Shown here piece after piece: positions 1-13,145 of a stretch of 64,000 nt of DNA. A model generated the notes under the pieces. That model was given only the letters and a program-made list of their open reading frames with translations. It did not search any database and had not been told where the DNA came from. Numbering within the stretch: position 1 is the stretch's first letter; each line of letters starts with the position of its first letter. This DNA comes from Sanguinoderma infundibulare. Taxonomy: Eukaryota > Basidiomycota > Agaricomycetes > Polyporales > Polyporaceae. Where the stretch lies: contig JAVLRN010000001.1 in the NCBI GenBank assembly GCA_032821775.1, forward strand, positions 1,860,001 to 1,924,000. The letters are read 5' to 3'. Both the position numbers and the translations under genes were made by a program.

Positions 1-2381
1 GCTAAGCCTTCGGAGACGAACGGTGTCTCCGACCCCCAGGAGAATTCATCGACTACTCCCGCCGCGTCTACCACCGAGGCACCCATGGATGAGATTCAGT
101 TGTTCAAGCTGATGATGAAACGCGAGGCCGAGAAGAAGGAGGGCGACAAGGCCCAAAACGGTCTTGCCAACCACACATTGGCAGAGTCGGGTCCTCCAGA
201 ACTCTCCAGCAGCTCGTCCCTCCAGAGCCAAAAGGAGGAGGCGACCAATCTTGCAGGTGCGTTGTAGCAATAGGACCTGTGGATCATCCTGACGTGGTCG
301 AGATAGACGCTGCAATTGTTGCCCAACGTACATCCGATGTCGCAAGGGCACTCCTCACCCAAACACACGAAAACAACAAGTCTTCTCCGCGACCAGATGC
401 AAACAATGGTATTTTGGCAAGCGGCCTGGCCTCGTTGGAGTCCTCGTCTCGTCCATCCGAGACGTCCAGTCCATCTCTTGACCGTTCGTCGGAGGCTTCA
501 AGAGCTGTTGGTCCACGCTTGGGTTCGGCTAACCCCGCTGTTCTTTCCTCCGCTGGCCTTCCCGCCCTTCCTCCTGTCGACCTCTCTGTACCCAATGCCT
601 CCTCCAGTACCTTCAATCCTCCCCCGGGTTCTCGTATGCTGGCCCTCAAGTCACGTGTATCATCAATGAACTCGGGCACGCCACCAGGCATCGCTACCCC
701 TCATGCACATTCTCTTCAGCCCAGCGCCTCCGGTCTCCCGGCGCACCTGTCGGAAGCAGTTCCCAACGACATACAGTTCGGCGGGCCGCGTATGACCGCT
801 TCAGACTCATCTCGTGGGATCAGGAGCTTCTCACCGCTCAACGGATCTCAACCTAACATACCTCTGGACGATCTGCGGGACCCTATGTATGCTGGACAAA
901 TGAACGAGAGCCTCCGACGGGCATCCGGTTCTTCTGCCGCCGAGCGAGCCATCCTCGGTGTCCCCGGAGAAGGTGGCGCGCCGTACGGCGACCTCGGCGG
1001 ACCGCAAGCCGGCGCATTTCCCCAAGGTCTTCCTCTTGACCCGTCTGGGAGCAATGTTCCTGGTGGCGTGGGCTACGCAGCTAACAAAGGGAGCCGGTTC
1101 GCGAAATTCTTCGACCAGAAGACAAGGGAGGTGCAAGTGCAAGGGCAGGGGCAGGTAGGCGGTCCGCGGCTCGCCCAACAAGTTCCGAACATGCCTCCTG
1201 CCATGCCGCATCCCAACCAGCGACAGGACTCCATCGCACTCGGTGGAATGGGTACGCCCCGGGGAGAACGGACCATGGAGGATATCTTTGCAATGCTACA
1301 AAGCTCAGCGCAGGTCAGCATCTACATTTACGTTTTGATCATTCAATAGTTCATCTGAATTCAGGGTCATCGTGGTTCCCCTCACATGCCTCAGTCCGGC
1401 CGTGGACCCCCAGGCGGCGGTCAATTCCCACAGTCGAATCTTGAACTACAGCTTCTACAGCAACAACAGCAGCAGCTTCACCAGCAGCAGCTCGCGCAGA
1501 ATCGCCTCGACTCCCTCTACGACAGCCGTCTCGACGACAGGAACTTCGTTCCGGACGGCCTCGTACCTGGTCTTCGTCCCGCCCCACCGCGTTCACGGAG
1601 CCGAGGAGACTCCGGTGGCGTCCTGTTCAACGAGCAGATTGACGACCCACTCCATTTCAACGTCCAGCGTCTCGCTCAGCAACGGAACTTGGAACACATG
1701 TACAACGCCCCACTGCCGTCCATGTACAATCAACAGCAGGTGGGGATGCTCCGTAATGGCAGCGGCCTTCCTATGCAACAGGGCCAGCTCCGCGGCGCTT
1801 CGCCCATTTCTAGTCAGAATCCCCTTCAACCTCCGTCGCAGCGGCTTCCTCCTGGTCTCGCGAACCTCGGCGGACGCCCGCCGCACGACCCGTCTCAGTA
1901 TCTCGGTTCTGGCGTCGGCATTCCCGGCGGTCTGCACGGCGCCAGCCCCGCACAGCAAGTGTACAATACCTTTACGCAAGGCGGTCTCGGCTTTAACGGG
2001 AACCCGCCATTGCGTGGCCCGGCTGGACCTCAGAACCCGCTGTCGGTTAACCAGATGGCTGGACTGGGCCCGAACAACATGGACCTTCGGGCGGCGAACC
2101 AAGCACAGCTGTTGGGTCTCGCTCAGGGTAACCTCGGCGGGGGAGGCATGCGCAGCTCCGGCCCTGGTTTCGGACCTCAGCACGGCGGCCCTGGGGGACA
2201 ACTGTCGCACGCCGCGATGCGCCAACAACTGCAACAACAACAACAGCAACAACAGCATCTTCCTCCGCACATGATGCAGCATCTTCTTCCCTCACACCTG
2301 CAACAGCAGGGAATCCCTGGAGGAAACGCACAGACGACGCAGGACTTGATGGCGCTCTTGATGGGCGGTCATCGAGAGTGA
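1..2381 (+). CDS. Glutamine-rich low-complexity protein, 3' part (5' end outside window)
   Basis: The frame is open from the first base, so the gene starts upstream. Exons are 1-256, 307-1313 and 1365-2381, with 50- and 51-nt introns that keep phase; the first has a CTGAC branch point. About 759 residues are visible. Most are Pro/Ser/Gly/Gln-rich, with polyglutamine tracts near 1455-1490 and 2222-2258. Three short islands look constrained: an acidic/basic helix near the left edge, GSRFAKFFD followed by TMEDIFAMLQ at the end of exon 2, and TQDLMALLMGG at the C terminus. Short helices inside long disordered Q-rich sequence are typical of mRNA-decay or translation-repression scaffolds, and GSRFAKFF faintly recalls eIF4E-transporter proteins. 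That function is inference. The coding frame itself is secure. Confidence 0.75.
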
Positions 2382-5300
2382 GCATCGTACTGCACATACG
2401 TACGCTCGCTCGTCTGGGCCACTTGGTGTGGTAGTTGGCATCCGGCGGTTGGGCTTTGGACTCCAGGGGTTCGAGCACGGCAGACATGGACCACCGCAAG
2501 CGAACGCGATTCTGTTATTGTACTGTTCATATTCTTTACCCTCGTTTTTTGCATCCGTACCTCCGTTCCCTTTTCTCTAATGTCGTTACGGTTCCCTTTC
2601 GACTCTTCTTTGTATCTAATCTTGACGGATGTCCAGCAAGTAACCGATGCCGGCCTTGAGCGTCGATCTGTCTGCGACCGTGGGCGCTGGCATAAGAGAC
2701 GATGTCATGTGCAAATCAAAGCTATCACGTCATGGCCACTCAAGGATTATTGAATTTCAACGATGCTGCACTGTCAGCTCGTGACAATGTGTTCCGGTGT
2801 CAATCGCCCGTGTACGGCGGATTTTCACGCAAACTTGGCCCTCCTGCTGTCGTCGTCGCTGGTACCTTTGCAGTCCAGAGCTGGGGAGGGAGTGTGAGCG
2901 CGGTCATCGAGTCGCGCGCTGGCGTTGACGTCATTAACCGAGAATGGCAGGATCCTGCCAGGGTGACAGGCGCCGACGGCCTTGTTCCTGATCCAGGTTC
3001 CCGATGCTTACCCGATCTACATCCCCGGAGATCTTTCCAACTTACGCCTGTCGTCGACTTCTACGGTCACCCCCGTCCATCCTTCAGTGACCTGCTCGTT
3101 AGCCTATGCTGACGGTTGCTTCCATACCATTGCATCTTTCTGGGCTTCGCCTGTCGCCTCCACATGGGATGGCGGGCGGGGAGATGTTCAGGACGTGAGC
3201 CTAGGCGCCGTGTGGCTTCCGAGCATCTAGGAGCGAATCTGATCCGCGAAGCCGGGGTTCGAGAATTTGGAAGGTCGGAGCCCAGATGTCGGTTAATGTG
3301 GGAAGACGCGGGTTTGTCAGCCGAAGGGGCAACGCCTTGAGGCTGCCTTTTGTGTGAGGACTGCTCCCGCCTCCTCCGCGCTGCTTTTTGTTCTTGGTCT
3401 TGTGCACTCACGCATCTCGAACCCAGCCTGGTCATGCTCTCCTCCTCGTACGCGGTACTGCCGCCGAGAACCACTGAGCTTATTCTATTTAAAACTCCGT
3501 CCCGCATGCACTCTGGCCTTCTGCCTGAGACAGCCGTTTAGTCTTGTGCTTCCTCATTTCCTCTTCCCCTCGGACTCGCCCGTCCTGCAGCACAGTGGTG
3601 CCATCCTGTACGGCCTCGCGCGCGAGCGCAATAGGGACCTGGAAATGTTTGATCGTCCTCTGGCTCACCTGTCCCGCTGTCGAATGTTCACTTCGCCACC
3701 AAATCTACAGCGCCCGGCTGTGCGGCACCTTGGTCCTCACACCTGCTCTCGGGGCCTGCGATCACGTTCCTTCTTTCTCGCACGAGGGTCGTGTGTTGTG
3801 CACTTGACAAGTTCTATTACTCCCAGCGCCTTCCTGGACATCTGTAAGTCGGCCATTGGCCGGCTTCTTACCCTTCGGTGTGAAAACCCGTTATAACACC
3901 TCTTATGCCACTCATATCAGACAGTATTGCGCATCCTCATTCCCATCCCCTATGCGCAATAAACCCGCGTTAGCTACCAGGGGAGCTAGAAGCTCCTGAT
4001 GGACGTTCGCGCCGCGCTCACTGAATTCTCTGGTGGTGCTCTGTACGTATCAACGTCTGCGATAGGCGTTCATACATCCTGCTCGATGCCATTCTCGGCT
4101 CGCGGCTTCACAGCAGGTTTGCCAATTACCTTTGCCCGAGGGCGGACACACTCTGGCAGTCGCATTGCACCAACCTGAGCCAATTTGCCCGCCCTAGATA
4201 TTTCGCATCATTCGACCGACCACGGCACGACGGGACGATCAATTGGGAACGTCAACTCGCGGCGTCCCGCGGGCCCAACGTGGCGCGCTCGGAAGGTGCG
4301 CCTTCTGCGATTCCGGTGCAGAACAAAGCGCTGCGGTCGTCTCTTTTTCCATTTCAGCGACGAAATGGCCCGCTCGAGCGCAGGGGCGCACAGAGCGAAC
4401 AACAAGGGTCGGACACATTGCCCGCGGTTGGACGTGCGGAAATTCCGGTCAGACCGCTGGCCAACGTGTCGCGCTCCGCAGGTTCCCCCGGCCCCGCCGC
4501 ACAGCGGTGGCAGGATATCAGAATGTACGCTGTCATTTCAGGCGTTCAATTCGGCCTCCACAACGTCAGGAGTACGTCAGCTTCGCACCGTCCTGCGCTC
4601 GTCGAGCGAGCAAGCGCCTCGATTGATTCGATAACGGCGACTGATGGGAAGGACGGTCCTGAGAGCGGTGTGTGCGGCGTGAAGAGAAGGCGTTCTGGCC
4701 TGAGATGATCCTTGTAATATCAGCGCCTTGTTATTATTCTCGATAGCACTAACGTGCCATCTGTTACATTCGCAACCGGGAGCTTGCAAGCTCCTTACAT
4801 CCGCAGCCGGAGGCATTTGCAGAGATATGAAGCGTGCGATCCGGCCGCTGTTTAGATCTTCATAGCTTGGCCAGCCTGGCAGAGTTGATTGCCCGGTATG
4901 ATGCTGATCCCAACCAGGGGCCGCCGCGGCGTAACGGGTTCGCCTTGATAATGCCTACAAGGGAGAGAAGCATGTAAGAGAGCACGTAAAATGGTAATCG
5001 CGTCGGGTTGCAGGTCATGAAGAAGTAATGGGATTACTGCGAAATCGCAGAGGAAGGCGATTCCGTTCCTCGGCGCACGAGCCTGTCGGACGGAGAAGCA
5101 GGGGCTTACCTAAATCATGAGATACGAGCCTGATCTGGTAGGGGTAGTTGCCTGCAGGCAGACAACGTGTTCGAGTGGACGCACCTCACGCTCAGAAAAG
5201 GGCCAATTGGCAAAGGATCCGAGGAAGGTCTGGATTAGACGGCGCGCAAGAGATCTAAGCGGGACACGCCTTTAGGGCGTTGTGATTGAGCCGTCCGCCT

Positions 5301-6987
5301 TACGACGTTTTACCGGACCCTCCACATTTCAAGTATTCGCTGGACGTCCACCGCACACGCATCCTCCTCTCTCCTCATACCAGCGAGCTTCCCTTGGCGG
5401 CTTCCGTTGGTCGATCAGCACCGAGCGCAGATTAGGTTCTCGCTCAGTGTCCGACGCCTCTTCCCCTCCCTCCATCCACCCCTCGCTCCCTCTGGGACGA
5501 AGCTCCCCGTGGTCGTCCCGCCGTCGTGGATAACCTCGCGCTGGGCACCAGCTCCGGATAGAAGACGGCAGAATCGCCCGAAGTCCCTCGTTTGTCACCT
5601 CCAGTCGTTCGTTCGGTCTCGTCGCGGCCCGCCAGTATCAGAACAGAAAGAAATTTAATTGAATAAGGTCGGCATTTAATTCCTTGGATCCCTCCCCTTG
5701 GTTCCGAGTCGTCGAGGTCGTGCAAGAAGGCTTAGGACGACGTTGGTCGCTGTGAGTGCCGACTGTGTCTTGGAAACGGACAAGGGCGATTGGACGAGGG
5801 CTGACGGGGATATGTTCTGGCGGGGCAGATTTTGTAGGCTCAAGACTGATCGTGGATCGACGATTGGAGGACATCGATACTGCAAGTGAAGAGAGGCCGG
5901 CAAAGACACGGAGGCTGGATTGAGATCACGGTGAGTGTCGCCGCTGCTCATCAGGTGCCTCCTTCCATCTTGGGCACAGGCGGGGCCGGAAAACGTGGGC
6001 CGTGGGAATGGGCATAGGACGGGATGGGCAAGGCGCGGGCGTGAATGCTCTCCCGATCGTCTGAAACCGCGCAGTGCAGCGGTCTCCAGACTACGGCCTC
6101 CATTCCTGCCAGCTCACTCTGGTTACATGTCTTTGCATTCTGGCCGTCGAGGGCCTGGGCGGGGAGCTTGTCATGGGATGCCCGCCGGCGGGGGAGGGCG
6201 ATGTCACTGCCGCCAAGGCGAGCGGTGCGGGCCCTCACACGAGGCATCTGATGCAATGACGGCGACCGGGACGATGGCATCGGGCTTAACGTTTCTGGAT
6301 CAGACTTATTATCGGATTATTATCTGTGGGGAGGGCATAGTCGCAGCCAATAGTCGCCATTGTCCTCCCATCAACGTCCCGCGCTTATCCTACCCGGTGC
6401 GCCGGTCCCTTTATATCCCTCATTTCACCCGCCCTTGCTCTCTTGTACTCCCCGCCCGGACTCGACGTTTGCAACGTCCCCGCCGTCCTCCCGCCCCGCC
6501 CCGCTTCGTGTTTATACCTTAACGATCCCACTGACGATCTCTCGTGACGTTCCTTCCAGTCTCTCGTCCACGACCACCACATCAGCCTCTCTAACCACTG
6601 CCATCAACACCGCGGCAATTTCATGATCACTCCCTCCTCGCGTGAGTCTCTCCCCGTCCCAGATGCCCCCCGTGTTTCAGCGTAGCGTAGATTGCACGTA
6701 GTCCATGCCGGACCTCAACCCGCGATGTGACGATCGGGCGCTGTGTCCTCTGCGCGTGCTCTTGCCATCCCGGCTGTGAAATGTTCATGTATGCCCCCGC
6801 ACCCCTTCGCGTTGCATTTGTCTTCTCTTCTTGAACCCTCCGTCTTCTTTTCTCTGAACGTGGCGTCTTCTTGGTTACCCCGCGGAGTCCTCTGTCTCTC
6901 GCACCGTGGCCGACGACCTCCGACTTTCCCTAAGCTCTATTGCATTCAAGTATTCGACACCTACAGCTTGAATCTTATCGTACCCTC
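2382..6987. other. Long gene-poor region upstream of the G1 cyclin
   Basis: No open frame here shows recognisable protein families or linked exons. Notable items are a perfect CRE-like TGACGTCA at 2926-2933, hairpin-forming repeats at 3982-3996 and 4779-4794, and a 425-nt stretch (4199-4623) lacking TAA, TAG and TGA in all three forward frames. From about 6360 to 6987 the sequence is strongly CT-rich, as expected for a long fungal 5' leader. An ATG at 6624 followed closely by a consensus donor at about 6641 could be a uORF or a leader intron. Long regulatory regions are common upstream of G1 cyclins. Confidence 0.5.
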
Positions 6988-8485
6988 ATGATGTCTCTTG
7001 CCGCTCTTGCTCCCGATTCGCCATCTCACACGAACTCTTCCTCGTTTAGCATCCCAACTTTAGGCACCCGTCAACTCTTTCCACCCTCCCCGGACTCCGA
7101 GATGAAGGACGTCTCAAACTCAACCAGGGCTTCGCGCCCTTCCGCTTATCCCAAGAAGAAGCCGTCCCCCTACGGCATCTGCAAGTCTTCTAGGCGACAA
7201 AGCCCCCTCTATCCCCCCCATTCCCTCGTCAGGAAGACACCACGCGCAGCGAAAGCGGAGTTGATGGCGCAGCGTCAGCGGTACCTGCAGATCAACGCTC
7301 TCAGGCGGGAAGGGATTTACTTGGAGGAGGAATACCATGACGAGATTCGAGCGTATATGCACGAGATGGAGGTGAGTTTTCTCGGCCGAGACCGATCATT
7401 CGTTCGCTAAGCCTTGCGTCTTGTTTCCCCAGCGCCTGACCATGTGCTCGATTTCATCCATGGATCAGCAACCAGAGATCCGATGGCATATGCGACCTTG
7501 TCTTGTCGACTTCCTCGTCGAGCTTCACTTCATGTTCCGCCTACGCCCCGAAACCCTCTACCTAACGCTAAACATCATCGACCGCTACGTCTCGAAGCGC
7601 GTCGTATATGTGAAGCACTATCAGCTAGTGGGCTGTGCCGCTCTCTGGATCGCGGCAAAGTTCGAGGACGCCAAGGAGCGCGTCCCAACCGTGCACGACT
7701 TGGCGCAGATGTGCCAGGAAACGTACGACGAGTCCGCATTCATCCAGATGGAGGGTCACGTTCTCTCCACCATCAACTGGTCGCTTGGTCACCCCACCGC
7801 CGAGTCTTGGTTGCGCATTCTCTGCTGTGGCTCGATCATGGAGGAGCAGAAGGTCCAGCATGTCGCCCGGTTCCTCATGGAGATCACCCTCTTCTACCGC
7901 GAATTCGTGCAGTACCCTTCATCCTCCATTGCTCTCGGTGCCCTCACGCTCGCTCGCTACCTCTGCGGTAAAGGCCGCCGGATCTTCGAGGAGACGGAAG
8001 AGTGCCTTGAGATCGTCGACCATCTGGACAACCGGTTAGCGAAGCACGCCAACGACCTCTCGGAGACGCTGGTCAAGAAGTACTCGTACGCTTTCTACTC
8101 GAAGGCCGCGACGTTCGTCCTCCAGTTCTATCTCCAAGGTGGACGGTTCCAGCGGCAGCCCCTTGTGACGCTGCCCATGACGCCCGTACGTGCCTACTCT
8201 CCCAAGGTCTGCACACCGATGAGCGTTTCCACTACGGCGTCCGACTTCTCGGACGACATGCCAGCGACCCCTACAAGCCCCATTCTCTCCAGCGACGCTT
8301 TCTCTGGCTCGTACATGTCGGACGACAAGGAGAACTTGCCTTCACCCAAGTTCGAGCCTGTGATCAACAAGCAACTCATCGAACAAGTACCGGAGCAGTT
8401 CTTGCCACACGACTTCGTTGCGTACCAGAGGCAAGCACTACACAATCTCAACGTGTCGTCTCCGCGTCCTGCAATGGTCTCGTAG
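6988..8485 (+). CDS. cln1: G1-type cyclin (CLN/Puc1 family)
   Basis: Predicted to activate the cyclin-dependent kinase at the G1/S decision. Exons 6988-7371 and 7433-8485 (61-nt intron, phase 0) give 478 residues. The N-terminal ~100 residues are Ser/Pro-rich. The cyclin box follows (about residues 115-250), with the HMRPCLVDFLVELH start, the LYLTLNIIDRYVSK helix and AALWIAAKFEDAKERVP. A second helical fold continues to about residue 330. The C-terminal tail has many SP/TP sites and a KEN motif at residues 427-429 (bases 8327-8335), a known APC/C degron type. The box most resembles fungal G1 cyclins (Cln1, Puc1) rather than B-type cyclins; this is family recognition, not an alignment. An ATG also lies at 6991, and the start at 6988 is the first in-frame ATG. 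Confidence 0.9.
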
Positions 8486-10931
8486 TGTCCTCTACGTGCG
8501 CTCGTCCTCCGTCCCCCCTACCGTCGTCAACACCGCCGCCGTGGTGTATAGGTTGTAAAAAGCTTTCCTGCCGCTTTCTTTCATCCTGCAGTTCCTCTCG
8601 TTGCACAAAATGTATCACCACATCGTACACGTCGTTCATCGGCATCCCACCACGCATTGTCTGGTCCTCATCAACATCATCGACTCATCATCCATGCATC
8701 CTTTCCCCCTGCAATACTCTCTCGTCTCTCCTGTTTTCTGTGCCAGACGCTGTCGCCTATACGAGTACGAGCACAAAGTCGAATCGGACGGGTCGAAAAC
8801 AAAGCACCGCCTTGTACGCATCCTCTCGTGTACGATTAGGACCCGCGCAGTCCCCCGGTGTATCCGTCGTCGCTCGACTGCATTCTGGCACCATCCCCTT
8901 GTTCTCGCGCGCGAACACTTCCAGACATACTCTAGCCTATGCATACCGCCTTTCCTTTCTGCGCACCTATCCCGGATCGCCTTACGCGCCGAGCCTAGTT
9001 CCACCCTTTCGACTCCGTCCTGGTCCAACTTAACCGCCGCCTTCGTTCATATCTTATTCTTCACGTTTATTGTACATTTTCAAGCCGCCCGCCCTGCAAT
9101 CCATCACCCTGAACTCGTTGCGCATTGTGTTCATATCCACTGTTTAGTCGCCCTTTCGTCCGTACAATCTCGTCAATGTTGCAGCATCGAACCATCGTCA
9201 CAAGCATCTGTCATAGTCTGGGCCTGAAGGGTCCGCCGCACTGTCTCGCACACTCCCTTGTCGTTTACATTACCAAGTCAATGTGCATCCAAGTTACATT
9301 ATCCTGTACAACGCTGCGGACGTCGCGACAGCACAAGACCTTAGTTCGATCCTCAATAAGACGCAAGGCCTACCAAGACCGCCAAACCTGTGTCGCCGGT
9401 GAATCAAGCCAAGGACTAGTGTACTGCAGCCGCAAGTCCGACAGCTGACGTTTGCGTCTCGAACCTGGTCGGGCACTGCGCGCGCCCCACTGTCTTACAC
9501 ACATTATCGCAACCCGCGGCAGGAATAACGATGTCGCAATCTCCGAAGAAGCATGGCTGGCCATACATCGATGACCTGTTGATCACGCTGCGCTGGAGGT
9601 CTTGGTCCCCGTCCCGTCCCAGCACAAGGCGCAGGGCGGGTGATCGAGCGACGAACCCTTCTGTTCTTTCCATGTAACCAGGGTGAGGTAACGCCCGCCG
9701 CCAGATCCCCGGCGAGAACGCCCGGCGCGGGTGCCCCGACTCCCGCATTAAGGCACGAGAACGGCAGGAAGACTGATCCTGGGACCCTCTTCCCTCGCTG
9801 GGCCCACGAGGTGCATCACACACTCGTCCGACTCTCGACTCTCTGCTCGGCCGTCGACCCGCCCGAGTCCCGCCCTGCCCAGCAGTTCCCGCCGTGGCGT
9901 GGTCACTCGCCCATGGGTGGGAGGCGCGAAGCTCGCGGTCTTGTGCTCTCCCGAGGGGTTTCGCCCTTCCTGATCCGGGGGACCGCGCCACTCGGTCGGG
10001 TGTTTTAAGCCTAGCGCAAGACATCATGACACTGTGCACAAGAACTGAATGCTGGAACGATGGTTAGAGCGAAGCGAGGCGAGGCGAGGCGTACATACTG
10101 TATTGGACGCCTGGTGCGCCCCCCGTCGTCGCGCCCTTCGATACATTCGCGTTAATTGCAACAACAACGACGACACGATGTGCAGATGCGCGGGCCTTGT
10201 TCCTCGCGAGTCGATCACGCTAGAAACGGCGTGCAAGGATCTGGAGCGTCTGGAGCCGTCATAGAGCGCACTGCAGGGCGCATTGTGAGCGCAGTTGTGC
10301 CTCCCAACCGCGACTCTGTGTCTCTACTACGCCGGCGGACGGTCGTGGAAATACAGGGCACAACGTGTTCTTTCAAGTGACGGCAGACGATGGGCCCTCA
10401 CGAATCGGCCATCCGGATCCGCGGCCAGAATGAGAAACAACTTGGCCAAGATAAAGCAGTTGCAACAAGGCGATCGCTTCCCCGTCTTAGTCGCGACACT
10501 AACCGTCGCGTCTCTAGCTTGGGACCCCCCGACGTCGGCCATGCGGCAGGGCTTCCTGGCGGCGTCGTGGAGAAAGAACATTGCCATGATCGGGAGCGTT
10601 GTTACGGTCTCAAACACTGGCAGCACCGACCGCACTAGCCTCCGGACGATATATCAAGCGAAGTTGTTCACCGCTTCGATCGTTATCGTGCATTCAATAC
10701 GGACACTGCAATGCTTGCCTCGTTATCGTGTACTTACTACGCATCTGCCCAGCACCACCCAACACCGCACCGATCCAGCATCTTCCCAACACCACGCACG
10801 TGTCCAAGCGCAGCCCGGGGGATATGTAGTACGCCGTTTGCATGACCATCCATCCTATCCTTGGCACCAGGTTACCGACAGTCATCCTCCGAATCACACC
10901 GGGGCGAGGCAGGACCGAAGTGCTCACCTGC
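8486..10931. other. Intergenic region between convergent genes
   Basis: This 2.4-kb stretch lies between the cyclin and the oxidoreductase 3' ends. Open frames exist on both strands (for example around 9416-10039 on minus and 10295-10966 on plus), but none has family features or coherent splice joins. A short GCGAG-type tandem repeat lies near 10075-10092. The first ~600 bases are probably cyclin 3' UTR. A non-coding RNA cannot be excluded. Confidence 0.45.
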
Positions 10932-13145
10932 TTACTCGAGCACCCACTCGTTTCCGTTCTGCTTGATCCCCACCGAGCGCTTCTCGTCGAGGCTGATGCG
11001 CCCGGCGTTCAAGATCGCGGTGGTGAGGATCGTGTTCGCAATCGTCGGGAGCCCGTGCTTGTCGTACTCGGCGGCCGTCGTCTGCCCCGCGTTCACGCTG
11101 CGCGCGGCGTCGATGAACTTCTCGATCGACACGTAGCCGTACCCGCGCTGGCCGTCAAAGTGCCCGCTCTCCGAGGGCGAGTATTTCATGCTTTGTCGTG
11201 TTCAGGTCGCGCCAGGGGTCCCCGACCGACCAAATACCGCAAAGCAAAATAAGTGTCAGGGCCATCCATCAATTTGTGGCGGTGGTGAAGAGGGGTCAAT
11301 GGAAAGGCGTCCACGAGGCGGGAAAGGAGCGGCGAAGGTAATGGGACGGATGGCAGGTGTGTATATGCATATATTTTTCAGGAGATTGATTGAAACCGGG
11401 GGGTCAGCGAGGTACATCACCGGCGAAGTAAAAGGGACGACTGACTAGAATGGGTTGTACCAAGTCTTGCCCGACTCGTCATTGACGATGTCATAACCGC
11501 GGTGGGCCTGGTCGACGTTGATCTCGCCCTGAAAGCGTGGAGAATCAGATTTGTCCCTGACTATGACCATAGTGGTGTGCATGCGATAACATAAACCAAG
11601 AGCGCTGTACCATCAACCGTCTTGCCCTACCAGCATGCGGGCTACAAAATAGAGATAGGGATTGGAGCCATGACGCACCTTCTCTGCCATATAGTACCAG
11701 TGTTGCGCCGAGTGCACGCCAGACTTGAGCGGGGCGGTCCACGACGCTGTGTACACAGCAGTGCCCTTGTGCTTCGAGCTTGAAAGTGACTGCCAGTCGA
11801 CCAGGAGGGTGATCGTGTCCTCGGTCTGGGGTACGCAGTTGTACGGCTCGCTCGTCGCGATACCGGTGGCAGCGCTGGCCGTAACCCGCGTGGGGACGGC
11901 GCGGCCTTGCATGAACCAGCAGTGGATGTCGATATGATGCGAAGAAAGGTAGTAACTATTCAATGGGTCATCGATATTTTACTGAGTGTTTGAGCACAAC
12001 ATCCAAAAATACATACCTGATATCAGAATCCTTGCCGGCCCACGCGCGGAAAGTCTCCAGCTGGCTCTTCGGTTGGCTCATCCATGCACTGAAGAAGTTA
12101 AACTCGCCCAAGCTGGCGGCTCGCGCCCTTGCGTCGCTGTAGACCGGGTCGAAACTAGCCGAACAGAATAAGTACGAGCATTCAGACCCAATTCATAACT
12201 TACCGTTTGTGGTGCTCGACGAAGCACACAACACCCTTCTTCTCTGCCGCGGCAACTAGCTCACTATGGTGCTTGAGGAGCTGTACGGCCGGTTTGGTGA
12301 TCAGGACGTGTAAACCCCGCTCGATGGCGTAAATGGCGATGGGGTAGTGGGTGCCTTCCGGAGTATGATATATGAAGGGTTCGGAACTCGTACGCTGGAC
12401 GCGACTTACTGTCGGGCGTGAAGATGATGACGGCATCGCCGGGCGACAATTTACCAACGGCATCCTTGTCTAACACTCGGGTTAGTATCCTGGTTGCTCA
12501 AAGGGACCGAAAACACGCACACGCTTCAGGATTTACGGAGTCACCGTCGGGGTATGCGTCGAACCTGCAGGGAATTAGTGGTGAAGAGATATTTGATAAA
12601 CGCATGGAACGTACGAAACATCCATATCCCTATAAACGTTCCCGATGTTTTCCTGCAAGTGCTTGCGGATCACAGGGAACTTGCCACCATTCACGCCGAC
12701 CATGCTAAGATGATCGAGCTGCAAAACTGCGTCGAAAAAAAATCAACTTGATAAAGGTACACGCGATTCGTACCTTTCCGAGCCTCCGCAGATCAAAGCA
12801 GGTCAAGGCGACGACCTAGAATGTCTTCAATATATGACAGGAAAGTTTAAAAGTCGTGTACGTACTCCGATCTGAATGTAAACTCGTCAACTCAATAACG
12901 AAATCGACAGTCAGTGGTATTCACCTTCTTGTCGGACTTTGAGGCCCCAGAGCCGGTCCATCCTGTGGTGTACTCCCCCTGCAGAGCATTGTTCAGTGGC
13001 AAGCCATGCTGCTACAAGTGCATCCATACTCACGGTGCCACCTATCAAGTCGGATCGAAATCAATCGGCCGCCTGGGAGTCCGAGTTGAATGTGGGCGAG
13101 GGCTCACTCACACATCAAAACATTTAACTTCTTCAACTCGGACAT
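10932..13145 (-). CDS. Gfo/Idh/MocA-family NAD(P)-dependent oxidoreductase, 13 exons
   Basis: Predicted soluble dehydrogenase; the substrate is unknown but probably a sugar or polyol derivative. In transcript order the exons are 13112-13145, 13034-13041, 12925-12978, 12866-12871, 12774-12815, 12615-12718, 12545-12564, 12410-12469, 12204-12354, 12017-12154, 11679-11955, 11446-11528 and 10932-11190. They sum to 1236 nt, 411 residues. Exons 2 (8 nt), 4 (6 nt) and 7 (20 nt) are microexons. Exon 2 completes the Rossmann motif CGTGEYTTG, and exon 4 adds Ile-Gly before [11 protein letters not shown]. Later landmarks are [29 protein letters not shown], the catalytic-region EHHKRFDP, and [10 protein letters not shown]. 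Introns 11191-11445 (255 nt) and 12355-12409 end in AAG rather than YAG. Phase and family fit support every join. Confidence 0.88.

Noticed and set aside
3254..3270. tRNA B-box-like GGTTCGA strings (also near 2467, 24452, 63102)
   Set aside because: No matching A box, no acceptor stem and wrong flanking bases.
9416..10039. 207-codon minus-strand frame in intergenic DNA
   Set aside because: No recognisable domain, no linked exons and no conserved-looking motif.
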